Assembly (NCBI RefSeq): GCF_047717795.1
Contig: NZ_CP159808.1
Coordinates: forward strand, 744,001-808,000
DNA: 64,000 bases
Origin: Marisalimonas sp016777705
Lineage (GTDB): Bacteria > Pseudomonadota > Alphaproteobacteria > Puniceispirillales > Marisalimonadaceae
Reading direction: 5' to 3'
The notes beneath the pieces are model-generated. The model searched no databases. It was not told the DNA's origin and was given only the letters and a program-made list of their open reading frames with translations. Of the stretch, positions 36,757 to 46,448 are shown one piece after another (within the stretch, counting starts at the first letter, position 1; each line of letters opens with the position of its first letter). Both the position numbers and the translations under genes were made by a program.

Positions 36757-36842
36757 GTGCATCTCCCTCCGCTGGTTTTAACCAGATCAGGTTATAAGGG
36801 TTAATTTCTCAGCAAGACACATGTCTAGCACCCCTGGCAAAT
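36757..36842 (-). promoter_or_regulatory. TPP riboswitch (THI element)
   Basis: Read on the minus strand the conserved blocks appear in order: GGGGTGC (36834-36828), TTGCTGAGA (about 36815-36807), ACCCTTATAACCTGATCTGG (36801 on), TTAAAACCAGCGGAGGGA ending at 36763. The ATG of thiY is 8 nt beyond, so control of translation initiation is likely. TPP binding should turn off ThiY synthesis. Confidence 0.95.
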
Positions 36843-36882
36843 AACATTTTTTACATTATTAGGAAAAAATCAATATGTTTTT

Positions 36883-37608
36883 TCATTTCCACCAAACATA
36901 TTTGCTGAGGATCATGTCGGTTACTTTGTATAACGTAATTGTTATAAAAATTAAAATTATTAAAGCTGCAAACATATTGTCAGTTTGAAGTCTAGCGTTA
37001 CTATAAATCATAAAAGAGCCTAACCCTGTGCTGCCTCCTATCCATTCACCTACGACAGCTCCGATAGGGGCAAAACAAGCAGCAACACGTATGCCAGAGC
37101 ATAATCCGGGAAGGGAAGATGGTATTTTAATTTTCCAAAAAACTTGTGCTTTTGTAAGACCGATAGTTTTTCCAGCATCAATTAGTTCTTGAGGTACCTT
37201 ATTTAAAGCATCAGTAAAATTTGAAGTTATAGGAAAGAAAACAATTAATACTCCAATAACTATTTTGCTGCTCATTCCATAGCCAAGCCATAAGATTAAT
37301 AGAGGAGCTAGTGCAAAAACTGGTATTGATTGACTTGCAAGTAAAATAGGCATCACCCATCGCTTAAGTCTTTCTGAAGAAGATATTGTTAGCGCAGTAA
37401 CTATCCCTATAATAGTTCCTATAAATATTGAAGCTAGAATTTCAACTAAGGTATAAGACGCATGCTTTAAAAGTAAGTCACAGTTAGTATAGATGGACAT
37501 AAAAATTTTAGACGGAGGTGGTAACATGAATGGAGGAAGATTAAAATATACACAACAAAATTCCCAAATCGCAAAGATTGTAGCTGCTATAATTAAACCT
37601 CTAAGCAT
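36883..37608 (-). CDS. thiX: ABC transporter permease, thiamine-precursor type (ThiX-like)
   Basis: 241 residues, six spans. LPPFMLPPPSKIF at the N-terminus and the EAA loop with DAGKTIGLTKAQVFWKIKIPSSLPGLCSG (pieces) are typical of the NitT/TauT/ThiX permease family. It lies upstream of the TPP riboswitch and thiY on the same strand, so it forms the channel for the ThiY ligand. Divergent from the deacetylase-like gene with a 58-nt spacer. Confidence 0.87.
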   Translation of the reverse strand: MLRGLIIAATIFAIWEFCCVYFNLPPFMLPPPSKIFMSIYTNCDLLLKHASYTLVEILASIFIGTIIGIVTALTISSSERLKRWVMPILLASQSIPVFALAPLLILWLGYGMSSKIVIGVLIVFFPITSNFTDALNKVPQELIDAGKTIGLTKAQVFWKIKIPSSLPGLCSGIRVAACFAPIGAVVGEWIGGSTGLGSFMIYSNARLQTDNMFAALIILIFITITLYKVTDMILSKYVWWK

Positions 37609-37666
37609 GTGAACCTTATAAAAAAAATATTTGATAATATAAATATATATATTAGAAAAAAGTACA

Positions 37667-38791
37667 ATGCAGAATTATTTATTTACAAGTGATATTTTTA
37701 AAGGCTCTAGATATGAAAAAGGTCATCCGTTAGATATGGATCGAGTTTGGCCAAGTGTTGAACTTATTCAATTAATGGGATGGGTCAATGAAGAGCAAAT
37801 AATCAAAAATAAACCTGCTGAAATTGATGAATTAATTAAATTTCATGATTTAGAATACGTTAAAGCGCTTAAAAAAGCTGAGGAAGAGCTAGACCTTCCA
37901 GATTATTTGAAAAGAAAATATAATATTGGAATAGGTAACAATCCAATTTTCAGTGAAGTTTTTTCTCGGCCAGCGTCTGCAGCTAAAGCATCAATTAAAG
38001 CTGTTGAAATGATAGCTAATAAACAAGCTAAAAAAATTCTTAATATATCAGGGGGTACACATCATGGTAGAAAATCTGAAGCATATGGATTTTGTTTTTT
38101 AAATGACTGTGTTCTTGCAATTTTAAAAGCATTAGAATTAGGTTTTTCTAAAGTTTTATACATTGATATTGATGCTCATCATTGTGATGGGGTTCAAGAT
38201 GCCTTTCTTAATAACGAAAACGTTACTATAATATCAATCCACGAAAAAAACAGATGGCCACAAACAGGTAAGTTAGAAGAAAACAATATTAAAAATATAT
38301 TAAATTTTCCAGTTTCTGAGAGCTTTAACGATTCAGAGATTGACTATGTAATTAACAATGCAGTCATTCCTTACGCTAAATCAATACAGCCAGACTTATT
38401 AATCATACAAGCTGGAGCAGATATGCTTAATGGAGACCCACAATCTAGAATATGTTTATCTAATAATGCATATTGGGGAGCCATTAAAGATATTTTATTG
38501 TTATGTGAAAGTTCAATAATATTAGGTGGTGGTGGATATAATCCATACCTTACAGCAAAAGCATGGGCAGGGAATTGGGTTTTGTTAAATAACCGAGATG
38601 ATCTTTTAGATAGTGATATGCCAGAAGAGTGTAGTAATTTATTATCTTCACTTAAATGGAATAACAGTCGCGTAAGAATGGGAATACCCAATCAATGGCT
38701 AAAATCTTGGCGTGATCACGATGTTAAAACAATTGTAAGCTCTGAAGTAATATCTCTTGTAAAAAACGTTTTAAGTATAAAAAATTTATGA
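37667..38791 (+). CDS. Histone deacetylase-like amidohydrolase
   Basis: 374 residues of the arginase/deacetylase fold. SGGTHHGRKSEAYGFC gives the paired active-site histidines H132/H133, YIDIDAHHCDG gives zinc ligands D169 and H171, and QAGADML near 253-259 gives the third ligand aspartate; GGGGYNP supplies the glycine-rich loop. Bacterial members deacetylate acetylpolyamines, acetoin-related or protein lysine substrates. Which one applies here cannot be told. Overlaps the DUF192 gene by four nt. Confidence 0.9.
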   Translation: MQNYLFTSDIFKGSRYEKGHPLDMDRVWPSVELIQLMGWVNEEQIIKNKPAEIDELIKFHDLEYVKALKKAEEELDLPDYLKRKYNIGIGNNPIFSEVFSRPASAAKASIKAVEMIANKQAKKILNISGGTHHGRKSEAYGFCFLNDCVLAILKALELGFSKVLYIDIDAHHCDGVQDAFLNNENVTIISIHEKNRWPQTGKLEENNIKNILNFPVSESFNDSEIDYVINNAVIPYAKSIQPDLLIIQAGADMLNGDPQSRICLSNNAYWGAIKDILLLCESSIILGGGGYNPYLTAKAWAGNWVLLNNRDDLLDSDMPEECSNLLSSLKWNNSRVRMGIPNQWLKSWRDHDVKTIVSSEVISLVKNVLSIKNL

Positions 38792-39264
38792 ATATTTTTT
38801 TATTAAATTTATTACAAGTGGCAATATTAGGATTTTTCCTAATTATAGCTTCCCCTAAAACTATATTTGCAAATCTACAAGTGCCTGAATTTACAAAAAC
38901 AGTTTGTGAAATTACTATTAATAAAAAAGAAATTAAAAAATTATATTTAGAGATTGCTGATAGTGAAAAGAAAAGATCCTACGGTTTAATGAATAGAGAA
39001 GAAATTATGATTGACAATGGAATGTTGTTTATCTGGGACAAAAGTGAGAAAAGAAATTTTTGGATGAAAAATACTCTATTAAACTTAGATTTATTTTTTA
39101 TAAATATGAAGGGTATTATTGTCGAAATTTATAGAAATGCTAAAGCTTTAGATCAAAAAAATATAAGTAGTAATGAAAAGGTAACATTTGTTTTGGAAAT
39201 GAATGCAGGTGAGTTGAAAAGTCAAGTAGGTGACAAGTTAAATTGTCCTATTATTAAATATTAA
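38788..39264 (+). CDS. DUF192 family exported protein
   Basis: 158 residues with a signal peptide or N-anchor (about 1-29, ending TIFA-NLQ). YGLMNREEIMIDNGMLFIW and FWMKNTLLNLDLFFIN are the conserved DUF192 core, ending in the VLEMNAGELK segment. Function of the family is unknown; members are periplasmic beta-barrel proteins. ATGA overlap with the upstream deacetylase-like gene. Confidence 0.88.
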   Translation: MNIFLLNLLQVAILGFFLIIASPKTIFANLQVPEFTKTVCEITINKKEIKKLYLEIADSEKKRSYGLMNREEIMIDNGMLFIWDKSEKRNFWMKNTLLNLDLFFINMKGIIVEIYRNAKALDQKNISSNEKVTFVLEMNAGELKSQVGDKLNCPIIKY

Positions 39265-39343
39265 TTTATATTGATAAATTTTATTAAGTAAAACAAAACT
39301 AATGCTTGCTTTTACCAATTTCTAAAGTATAAATCGAGATGTT

Positions 39344-39420
<77 letters not shown>

Positions 39421-39522
39421 TTAATCTCTAGTTTTTTCAAAAAACTTAACTACATCAATCAGAATATAAAGAAACTATAAAAAAAATATTGAGTAAAATA
39501 ATGATTTTGTTATTTTAGAGTT

Positions 39523-40410
39523 ATGAGTTCTGGAATACTTTTGCTTTTAGATGATGTTATTGCATTAACTAAAAATGTATCAATATACTCGTCAAAAATT
39601 GGATCATCATCAATTTTAACTTTTAAGAAAGTATCTGGTGTGGTGATTGATGATATTGCTGTCACTCCTAAGTATTTATCTAAGATATCACCTTCTAGCG
39701 AAATACCTATAATATTGAGGATAATTAAATTTTCTTTAATAAATAAAATTTTAATTATTTTACCAATAATTTTATTGTTTTCATATTTTATCCCTCAATT
39801 GATTTTACCTATTCTTGTTTTAGGTGCTTTTTACTTATTGTTTGAGGGAGGTGAAAAAATCTTAGAATGGTTAGGATATTATAAGGAAAGTTATTCAAAA
39901 TTAAAAATTAATAAAATGAATAATGAAAATAAAAAAATAAAAGGAGCAATTAAAACAGATTTTGTTTTATCCGCTGAAATAATGTCTATAGCTTCTAATG
40001 AAAATCTTAACTCACCCATAATTGATCAATTTTTAATTTTACTACTTATATCAGTTTTATTAACTGTAGTAGTATATGGGTTAGTTTTTCTAATTGTTAG
40101 ATCAGATGATTTTGCAATTTACTTGATTGAAGAACAAACAAGTTTAATTTTACAAAGATTTGGGCTTTTCCTTATAAAAATAATTCCATATTTATTAAAA
40201 CTACTCTCAATAATTGGCACATTTGCAATGATTTTTATTGGTGGCGAAATAATTTTTAACGCTATTCAAAATTATTTCCAAATATATTTAGTCAACTTGA
40301 ATTTGTTTTTTAAGTTTGGAGTCGTTCCTATTTATTTATGTGTTGGATTAATATTATCAATAATTACAAACTTAGTATTCTTTTTAGTTAGAAGATTGAA
40401 TTTTTTCTAA
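39523..40410 (+). CDS. DUF808 family membrane protein (YedI-like)
   Basis: 295 residues with about six spans. The N-terminus SSGILLLLDDVIALTKNVSIYS and the VVIDDIAVTPKYL and FEGGEKILEWL segments are those of DUF808. The function is not known. It converges on the large TPR gene, their 3' ends overlapping by 27 nt (40384-40410). Confidence 0.88.
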   Translation: MSSGILLLLDDVIALTKNVSIYSSKIGSSSILTFKKVSGVVIDDIAVTPKYLSKISPSSEIPIILRIIKFSLINKILIILPIILLFSYFIPQLILPILVLGAFYLLFEGGEKILEWLGYYKESYSKLKINKMNNENKKIKGAIKTDFVLSAEIMSIASNENLNSPIIDQFLILLLISVLLTVVVYGLVFLIVRSDDFAIYLIEEQTSLILQRFGLFLIKIIPYLLKLLSIIGTFAMIFIGGEIIFNAIQNYFQIYLVNLNLFFKFGVVPIYLCVGLILSIITNLVFFLVRRLNFF

Positions 40411-42783
40411 CTTATTTTTTATTTCATGAATAAGAATTAAATTATCATCTTTAAGATATTTTATAGAATCACTATAAATAGATATTAATGCATCAGGATC
40501 TTTACTCTTTTGATAACAATTCTCTTCATGTTTTATACATTCCTTAAAATAGATTAATGACTTTTTATATAACCCTAATTCAGAATACACTTTACCTAAA
40601 AGTTGTAAAAGTGGGCCCTTAAGACTTAATTCATCGTTAACATAATGTTTAGTATAAACCTTATATTGCCTCAATGAAAAATTCTTACAGGAATTGAATT
40701 GATTGAGTTTAAACATATAAAAACAAAACTTATAACTGTTTGTTATTGTAGCCTGATGTTCGACTCCCATTTTTGAAACACAATACTTTAAAATAACTTT
40801 TAATTCTTTTGATATATTTTTAAAATCTTCATTTTCTTCATAATGATCAACACATCTAACTCTATACCTCATCGACAATTGAATATCTTTTTGTTTGATT
40901 TTTTTTATCTGAGTTTTTAAATGTTCTATCGCTTTTGAATGCATTTTTTGATCAAATAAATATTGATCTAAGTTTGATAAACTTTCTTTAACTTCGTCAT
41001 GATCGGGCAAAAATTTATTTTGTAAATAATTGAATTCTATTTCAAAATGTTGAATAGCTTTTTTATGAAGCTCAGCCTGTTTATAACTTTGTGCAAGATT
41101 GTAAATATAAATATAATAATCTTCGTCAAGTCCATTATTTTTTTCATAAAGGTATAAATATTTTTCTAGATCTCTACATGCTTCATTAAATAATGATAAT
41201 TTTTCAAAAATCATAGCCCTTTGATCGATTAATCCCATAAAAAAAACACTATTATTTTTTTCATTTATTTTAAATTTTTTTAAAATATCATTTATATATT
41301 CTAAACCTTCATTTAATTTATTTAATTCTACTAAACAGTATATTTTATTAAACACAGTTTGTGAAAAAAGATCAGATTTATGATCATAAAACCTAACAAA
41401 AAAAGGCCAAATAATATAAATAACTTTAAGACATTTTTTAAAATTTTTATTTTCCATTAATGAAACAACTAAAAAATTTAAAATTTGACATACATACGTA
41501 TGATTAAATTTTGTTTTTATAAAAGTTAAAATTTTAAATTTATTAAACAAAATCTCTAATTCAGAGTATTTTTTTTTCGAATATAATAATTGTACTTTAT
41601 TTAAGAGATGGCGAATATTAATTTCTTTTTCAATATCTTTTAACTTCACTACTTTGTTATTTTCGTTAAATAACTTCTCTGCTTGCTTAATTTTATTTAA
41701 ATTACAATAATTAACAAATAAATCTTGCCTTTCAAAAATAGTTAATAGATGAAATTTTCCAAATACTTTTTCTCGCATATTCAAGGTTTTTTTCTTTATA
41801 TTAAGTGCTTCTTTGAAATTGCCTGTAGTAGAGTTAAGTGAACCTAAATTTCCTAAAACCTGGATGTAAAAAGGACTATGTTCACCAAACTTGATTTTAA
41901 CTTGTGGCTCTAGTTCTTTATAAATTTTAATTGAATTATTATAATTACCAATTTCACCATAATATTTTGCTAAAGTATTTTGGAGCACATAGAGCTCATC
42001 TGAATCGCTAAATCGTTTTTGTGATAAATCTAACAAATTAAGGATTAGTTTTTTTGATTTTTTAAATTCACCCTCTTTTAAATAAAGCAAAGCTAGTTCT
42101 ATCCCAGCCTTAACATAATTTAAATTTTTGTTATTTTTAAGTTTTTGAAAGATATTTTCAAATGTAATAATTGCTTTTTTATATTTACCTAACTCTCCAT
42201 AAGATTGACCTAAAGTTATATCTAAATTTTCTTTTATTTTTTTTGGATATGAGGTTTTATTCAAAGATGAAATGAACTCAATTGTCTTTATATATTGACC
42301 ATCTTGTATTAAAAAGTCACAATATAAACCTTCGAATCTAGGTCTCATCATTTTAAAATGATTACTTTTATTTTTTAAAATAATTTGAGATAATTTAATA
42401 CCAGAAATGTTAAAAATATTTTTTTTCAAAAAATTTAGAAACAAAAACACTTGATTGATCACATCATCTTTAATCTTTTTTGAGTTTAAATTAATAAATT
42501 GATTATAAAATGATGAACCATCAAAATTCTTGTTAATATATCTCAATAATTTTCTATTATAAATTTCGTTTTCACTTAATTCAAAAAAATTTAAAATAAA
42601 ATTAAGGTCTTTAATTTTTCTTTGACTTTTTTTGTTATTTTTTAATATTAACCCATGTTTAAGTCCAAATATTATTGAATACTTTTTAAAGGAAGATATA
42701 TTGTTGTATTCTTTTAAGTGATAACAAGTTTCAAAAAAATTATAATTAAAATTTTCTATTGTAGTATTTCTTATCTTCATCAA
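40384..42783 (-). CDS. Large TPR protein, probable sensor part of a split NLR-like system
   Basis: 799 residues, cytosolic, very rich in Lys, Asn, Ile and Phe. After a helical N-terminal region (1-170) it consists of helical repeats to the end. The clearest ones are about 42 residues long and of kinesin-light-chain type, such as LGNLGSLNSTTGNFKEAL followed by KKTLNMREKVFG, and FGEHSPFYIQVL. No enzyme motif, signal peptide or membrane span is seen. It follows the 448-residue TPR gene after 112 nt and shares its extreme AT bias. By analogy with NACHT-TPR receptors it may recognise a ligand for the upstream NTPases; this is inference. Confidence 0.75.
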   Translation of the reverse strand: MMKIRNTTIENFNYNFFETCYHLKEYNNISSFKKYSIIFGLKHGLILKNNKKSQRKIKDLNFILNFFELSENEIYNRKLLRYINKNFDGSSFYNQFINLNSKKIKDDVINQVFLFLNFLKKNIFNISGIKLSQIILKNKSNHFKMMRPRFEGLYCDFLIQDGQYIKTIEFISSLNKTSYPKKIKENLDITLGQSYGELGKYKKAIITFENIFQKLKNNKNLNYVKAGIELALLYLKEGEFKKSKKLILNLLDLSQKRFSDSDELYVLQNTLAKYYGEIGNYNNSIKIYKELEPQVKIKFGEHSPFYIQVLGNLGSLNSTTGNFKEALNIKKKTLNMREKVFGKFHLLTIFERQDLFVNYCNLNKIKQAEKLFNENNKVVKLKDIEKEINIRHLLNKVQLLYSKKKYSELEILFNKFKILTFIKTKFNHTYVCQILNFLVVSLMENKNFKKCLKVIYIIWPFFVRFYDHKSDLFSQTVFNKIYCLVELNKLNEGLEYINDILKKFKINEKNNSVFFMGLIDQRAMIFEKLSLFNEACRDLEKYLYLYEKNNGLDEDYYIYIYNLAQSYKQAELHKKAIQHFEIEFNYLQNKFLPDHDEVKESLSNLDQYLFDQKMHSKAIEHLKTQIKKIKQKDIQLSMRYRVRCVDHYEENEDFKNISKELKVILKYCVSKMGVEHQATITNSYKFCFYMFKLNQFNSCKNFSLRQYKVYTKHYVNDELSLKGPLLQLLGKVYSELGLYKKSLIYFKECIKHEENCYQKSKDPDALISIYSDSIKYLKDDNLILIHEIKNKLEKIQSSN

Positions 42784-42895
42784 TAAAAACTCATTTCACA
42801 TATACATATTATGAATAATTAAATAAAAATCATATCTTTTTTATTTTTAATAATACTTTCAAACACTATAAAAGCAGACAGTTATTTTGATAATA

Positions 42896-44242
42896 TTAAG
42901 TTAGTGACTTGGATTGATTTTTAATAGTTAATACTCTTTCTGACATTTTTTTAAACATTTTATTATTTTTCATTTTTTTATATATAATACTTAATTCCAT
43001 TAAAGGCTCCATAAGGATAGGATCCATTAAATTGAATTTTTTTTCATAAACATTTAATATTTTTTTATAAATTTTTTCGGCTTTGGGAAAATCACCTTCT
43101 AATGTGTAATTTTTAGCTAATTGTTTTGACATTCTCAAAGTAGTTAAATGCTCAGGACCGTATTTTTTTGTAGCTGTATTTTCTAGTTCTAAAAACAATT
43201 TTGAAGAATACGGTATGTTATTTAAATTTCGATATCTTAAAGCTAAAGAATTTTTGGATTCAAATACGTGATCACTTAATAATCCAAATTTTTGTTCCTG
43301 TTTTGGAATTATTTCATTTAGAATTTCAACTGATTTTTCAATATCTTCTTTTCCAAATAATTTTGCTAATTGAAGCTTAAAATCTAAAATAATTTCGTGA
43401 TTATGTCCAAAATTTTGATGAACTTTTTTAATTAATAAATATATGATTTTTTTTGCTTTATCATTTTCATTCAAACGTCTAAGAACTTTAGTGTAATCAA
43501 ATAAAACCTTTATTAAATAAAACCTTTTATATGAATATATTTTCTTTAGAATTTTCAAATTATCTTCATAAATATGTTTTGCCTTAATTAATTTATCATG
43601 ATCCAGGTCAGAATTATTTAGATAAATATTTGCCAATCTAATGTTTATTTTAATAGTATTGATATGATTTTTACCAAATTCTTTTTCTATTTCTTTTATT
43701 CTAAGTAAAGTAATTTTTTTTGAAATACTAAATAAATTATGTTTATAAAAAAAAAATACGCAAACAGTTAATAAATCATTTAATTGTTTTTTTTTAATTT
43801 TATTTTGGAAGTTTTGTGACAATAAATAATCGTAATTTTTATTTTTTAAAAAATGAAAATTAATTATTTCTATTCCAAATTTACGCCAACCCATATAATT
43901 AAAAAATCTTAGGATTTTAGTAAGTAAATCAATTTCATTATAAATGTTAATTGTTTTTGAAGACGTCAGATAACTAGAACCAAATTCTTTAATATCAATT
44001 ATCCTCCATAATAAACTAATATATTCTAATTTTGAAATATTAAAGATATATAAAAAAAATGATTTAGAAATTAAGAGTTTTTTGGCGATATTTTTTTTTT
44101 TTATAACTATGGCATGAACGGGAGAATATTTTGAAATATAATTTAAGAAATTAGACTCACTTTTATTTTTTGTTATTAGAAAAGAAGACGTAATAAAACT
44201 CATATGTATATCTTTAACTGCTTTGTCTCTGATTTTAGGCAT
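42896..44242 (-). CDS. TPR protein, kinesin-light-chain type, NTPase-associated
   Basis: 448 residues. The N-terminal 150 residues are helical without a recognised family. From about residue 190 come TPRs of the 42-residue type seen in NLR-like receptors, the best being KYGPEHLTTLRMSKQLAKNY followed by EGDFPKAEKIYKKILNVYEK. The gene starts six nt after the STAND NTPase stop codon, so both are made from one message. Such repeats are normally the C-terminal part of a NACHT or NB-ARC protein; here they are a separate chain. Function inferred only. Confidence 0.75.
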   Translation of the reverse strand: MPKIRDKAVKDIHMSFITSSFLITKNKSESNFLNYISKYSPVHAIVIKKKNIAKKLLISKSFFLYIFNISKLEYISLLWRIIDIKEFGSSYLTSSKTINIYNEIDLLTKILRFFNYMGWRKFGIEIINFHFLKNKNYDYLLSQNFQNKIKKKQLNDLLTVCVFFFYKHNLFSISKKITLLRIKEIEKEFGKNHINTIKINIRLANIYLNNSDLDHDKLIKAKHIYEDNLKILKKIYSYKRFYLIKVLFDYTKVLRRLNENDKAKKIIYLLIKKVHQNFGHNHEIILDFKLQLAKLFGKEDIEKSVEILNEIIPKQEQKFGLLSDHVFESKNSLALRYRNLNNIPYSSKLFLELENTATKKYGPEHLTTLRMSKQLAKNYTLEGDFPKAEKIYKKILNVYEKKFNLMDPILMEPLMELSIIYKKMKNNKMFKKMSERVLTIKNQSKSLT

Positions 44243-44248
44243 AGTATA

Positions 44249-46447
44249 TTATCCATTAAATTCTTTAAGTGGATCTGGCTGATTCCCAACTAAAAAAAAC
44301 TTTAATCTATCATGAAAAAGCTTATATTTATCTCCATCATATATAAGAAGCTTTCCTATTGATGCTCTTGCTATAGCTATCTCAGTTGGGGATAAGGGGT
44401 TTTCCTTATATTCTTTTTGATTATTAAAATACTCAGTCATCATTTGATCGTCTCCATAATCAAACATGAGTGCTAATAAACATAGAATTTTATGAATTAA
44501 AAAGTCATTACCTTTAGGTAGATTTAACCATATATTATCAAAAGCTTGAGAGATATTTTTAGGGACAGTTTCTATTCGATTTAAAATTATTTTATTTTCT
44601 TTTACACTCTCATAGAAAAAATTTAAGTAAAATGGATCAGCTCCATTTTTTTGTTCATTTTGACTGCATTCCCATACAAAATCTAAAAATATTTTTTCTG
44701 ATGTCTGACCATCAAAAATCTTATTTAAAAATTCTTTTATATTATTGTTGGTGAGACCCTTCATGGGGTTCGCTGTTTTAAAACTTAAGATTTTTAAGTC
44801 TTGCAAATGATCTAAAGTTTTTTCTACAAAAATATTTTTATTATCTGTTTCTACCCTATAAGAAATTATAAACTTAATATTTTTTATGCTAATTCTTGGT
44901 ATTACTTTACCAATTGATTTTTCAATATCCCTATTTGATTCATCTAAAGCATCAATAAAAATTAATATTTTTTTATTTTTTAAACCCCTACCAATTTGAG
45001 ATAACAAATTCGGAAATAAATTCTCCTTCAAATCTTTTAAGTTTTCTGAAAGCCAATCTGTTATATTAAGTTTAAATATCTCACATAACTGAGCAATTAA
45101 AGATCTGAGCATTACCTCAGGTCTATCTCTAGAATCTTGAGACATACAAAAATGATAAATACAATGATTTATATTCTTATTTTCTGATATCAAACGACAC
45201 ATTAAAGCTGTTTTACCTTGGCCAGCAAGTGCTTTAATTACTCCATAATTTGTGCTTGATTTATTCACATAATTTGTAAATTCTTTTTGTATATTTTCTC
45301 TTCCAACGAAGAGATTATTTTTTTCTAAAATCAAATCGTCAAAATTAATCTTTGGGTCAGGGGGTAAGTTTGGAGTAGGTATTGAATTTGATAAAAAGGT
45401 TTGGAATTCATCATAAGTACCTATAGTTTTTCCATCTATTTCTGAAGAAGTCTTATAAGAAATATAATTTAACTTATTAACACTTCCTGAATTTAAAAAA
45501 AACAATTCATTAATATCCATCTCATTTGAAGATATGTTAAAATGAAGTAAAGGGTATAATGAAATGTATTTTTTTACATCACCATCTATAATCAGGCATA
45601 TTTCTTTATCGGGTAAATCATTATAGAACTTATCATTAATTTCCTTGGGTAAGCTTCCAGATATATGAAACACCCTTTTATTTACTCTGACAAAAATTTT
45701 CCACGATAATAAGAAAGTTAAATTTTTAAAAACGTTAATAATATCTTGGAACTTTTGTATAATAAAATTCTGATCTACTTTTTCACCATGTACAAGTTTA
45801 TTACGAAAAGACACTAGATCTTCTAAGATCATGTAAATTGTATATTTTTTATTATTAGAATTAGTGATTTTTTGTTCCAAATTATTTTTAAGTAAAAGAA
45901 GGTTTTTATCATTATTTTCTTTATTTAAAAATTTCAGTAATTCTCTAATTAAACTTAACCAACTTCCATCTGAAGGTGCTCTAATTGTTTTAACTATAAG
46001 ATTGTTAACTTTAATATTTTTTTTGTCTATTCTGTTCGCATAAACATTAATTAATAAAACTCCTAAAAATCTTAAATAAAGTCCCAGAACTGAACAAATT
46101 TGATAACCAAATTGAGGTTGATTAATACCTTGATCTAAATTAGTTTTGCTTTTAATTATTTCATTAATTTTAGCACTCAATGGATATGGAAGTAATTTCA
46201 CTAAATTTTCGTCAGATATCTGTTTTAATTGGTCGCTTTTACTAAAATATATTTCATTAAATTGTGACATTAATTGTCCAATTAAGTTATTTTGGTCAGA
46301 TCGACTAAGAATAGACATTAATAACTTAGCGACATTAGATCTAATCTCTTTGGGGTTAGACCCATCATTCTCCAGTAAAGAGATTAAGTAATCAAACTCA
46401 ATTCTATCATTTTTATTTAAACTATTTATAAATTCTTCAAAACTCAT
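44249..46447 (-). CDS. STAND (NACHT-like) NTPase with HEPN-like N-terminal region
   Basis: 732 residues. Residues about 100-250 are helical with a GSWLSLIREL motif (161-170) and FRNKLVHG, giving an Rx4H pair (R215, H220) like HEPN domains. A strand-rich module with LYPLLHF and KLNYISYKTSS follows (about 290-350). The NTPase has VGRE (381-384), Walker A ALAGQGKT (406-413), Walker B ILIFIDALDES (494-504) and a sensor FIISYR (526-531), then winged-helix-like helices ending in LFHDRLKFFLVGNQ. It should be an ATP-driven oligomerising switch. Whether the HEPN-like part is a nuclease is unknown. The start is two nt from the stop of the paralogue upstream. Confidence 0.82.
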   Translation of the reverse strand: MSFEEFINSLNKNDRIEFDYLISLLENDGSNPKEIRSNVAKLLMSILSRSDQNNLIGQLMSQFNEIYFSKSDQLKQISDENLVKLLPYPLSAKINEIIKSKTNLDQGINQPQFGYQICSVLGLYLRFLGVLLINVYANRIDKKNIKVNNLIVKTIRAPSDGSWLSLIRELLKFLNKENNDKNLLLLKNNLEQKITNSNNKKYTIYMILEDLVSFRNKLVHGEKVDQNFIIQKFQDIINVFKNLTFLLSWKIFVRVNKRVFHISGSLPKEINDKFYNDLPDKEICLIIDGDVKKYISLYPLLHFNISSNEMDINELFFLNSGSVNKLNYISYKTSSEIDGKTIGTYDEFQTFLSNSIPTPNLPPDPKINFDDLILEKNNLFVGRENIQKEFTNYVNKSSTNYGVIKALAGQGKTALMCRLISENKNINHCIYHFCMSQDSRDRPEVMLRSLIAQLCEIFKLNITDWLSENLKDLKENLFPNLLSQIGRGLKNKKILIFIDALDESNRDIEKSIGKVIPRISIKNIKFIISYRVETDNKNIFVEKTLDHLQDLKILSFKTANPMKGLTNNNIKEFLNKIFDGQTSEKIFLDFVWECSQNEQKNGADPFYLNFFYESVKENKIILNRIETVPKNISQAFDNIWLNLPKGNDFLIHKILCLLALMFDYGDDQMMTEYFNNQKEYKENPLSPTEIAIARASIGKLLIYDGDKYKLFHDRLKFFLVGNQPDPLKEFNG

Positions 46448-46448
46448 T

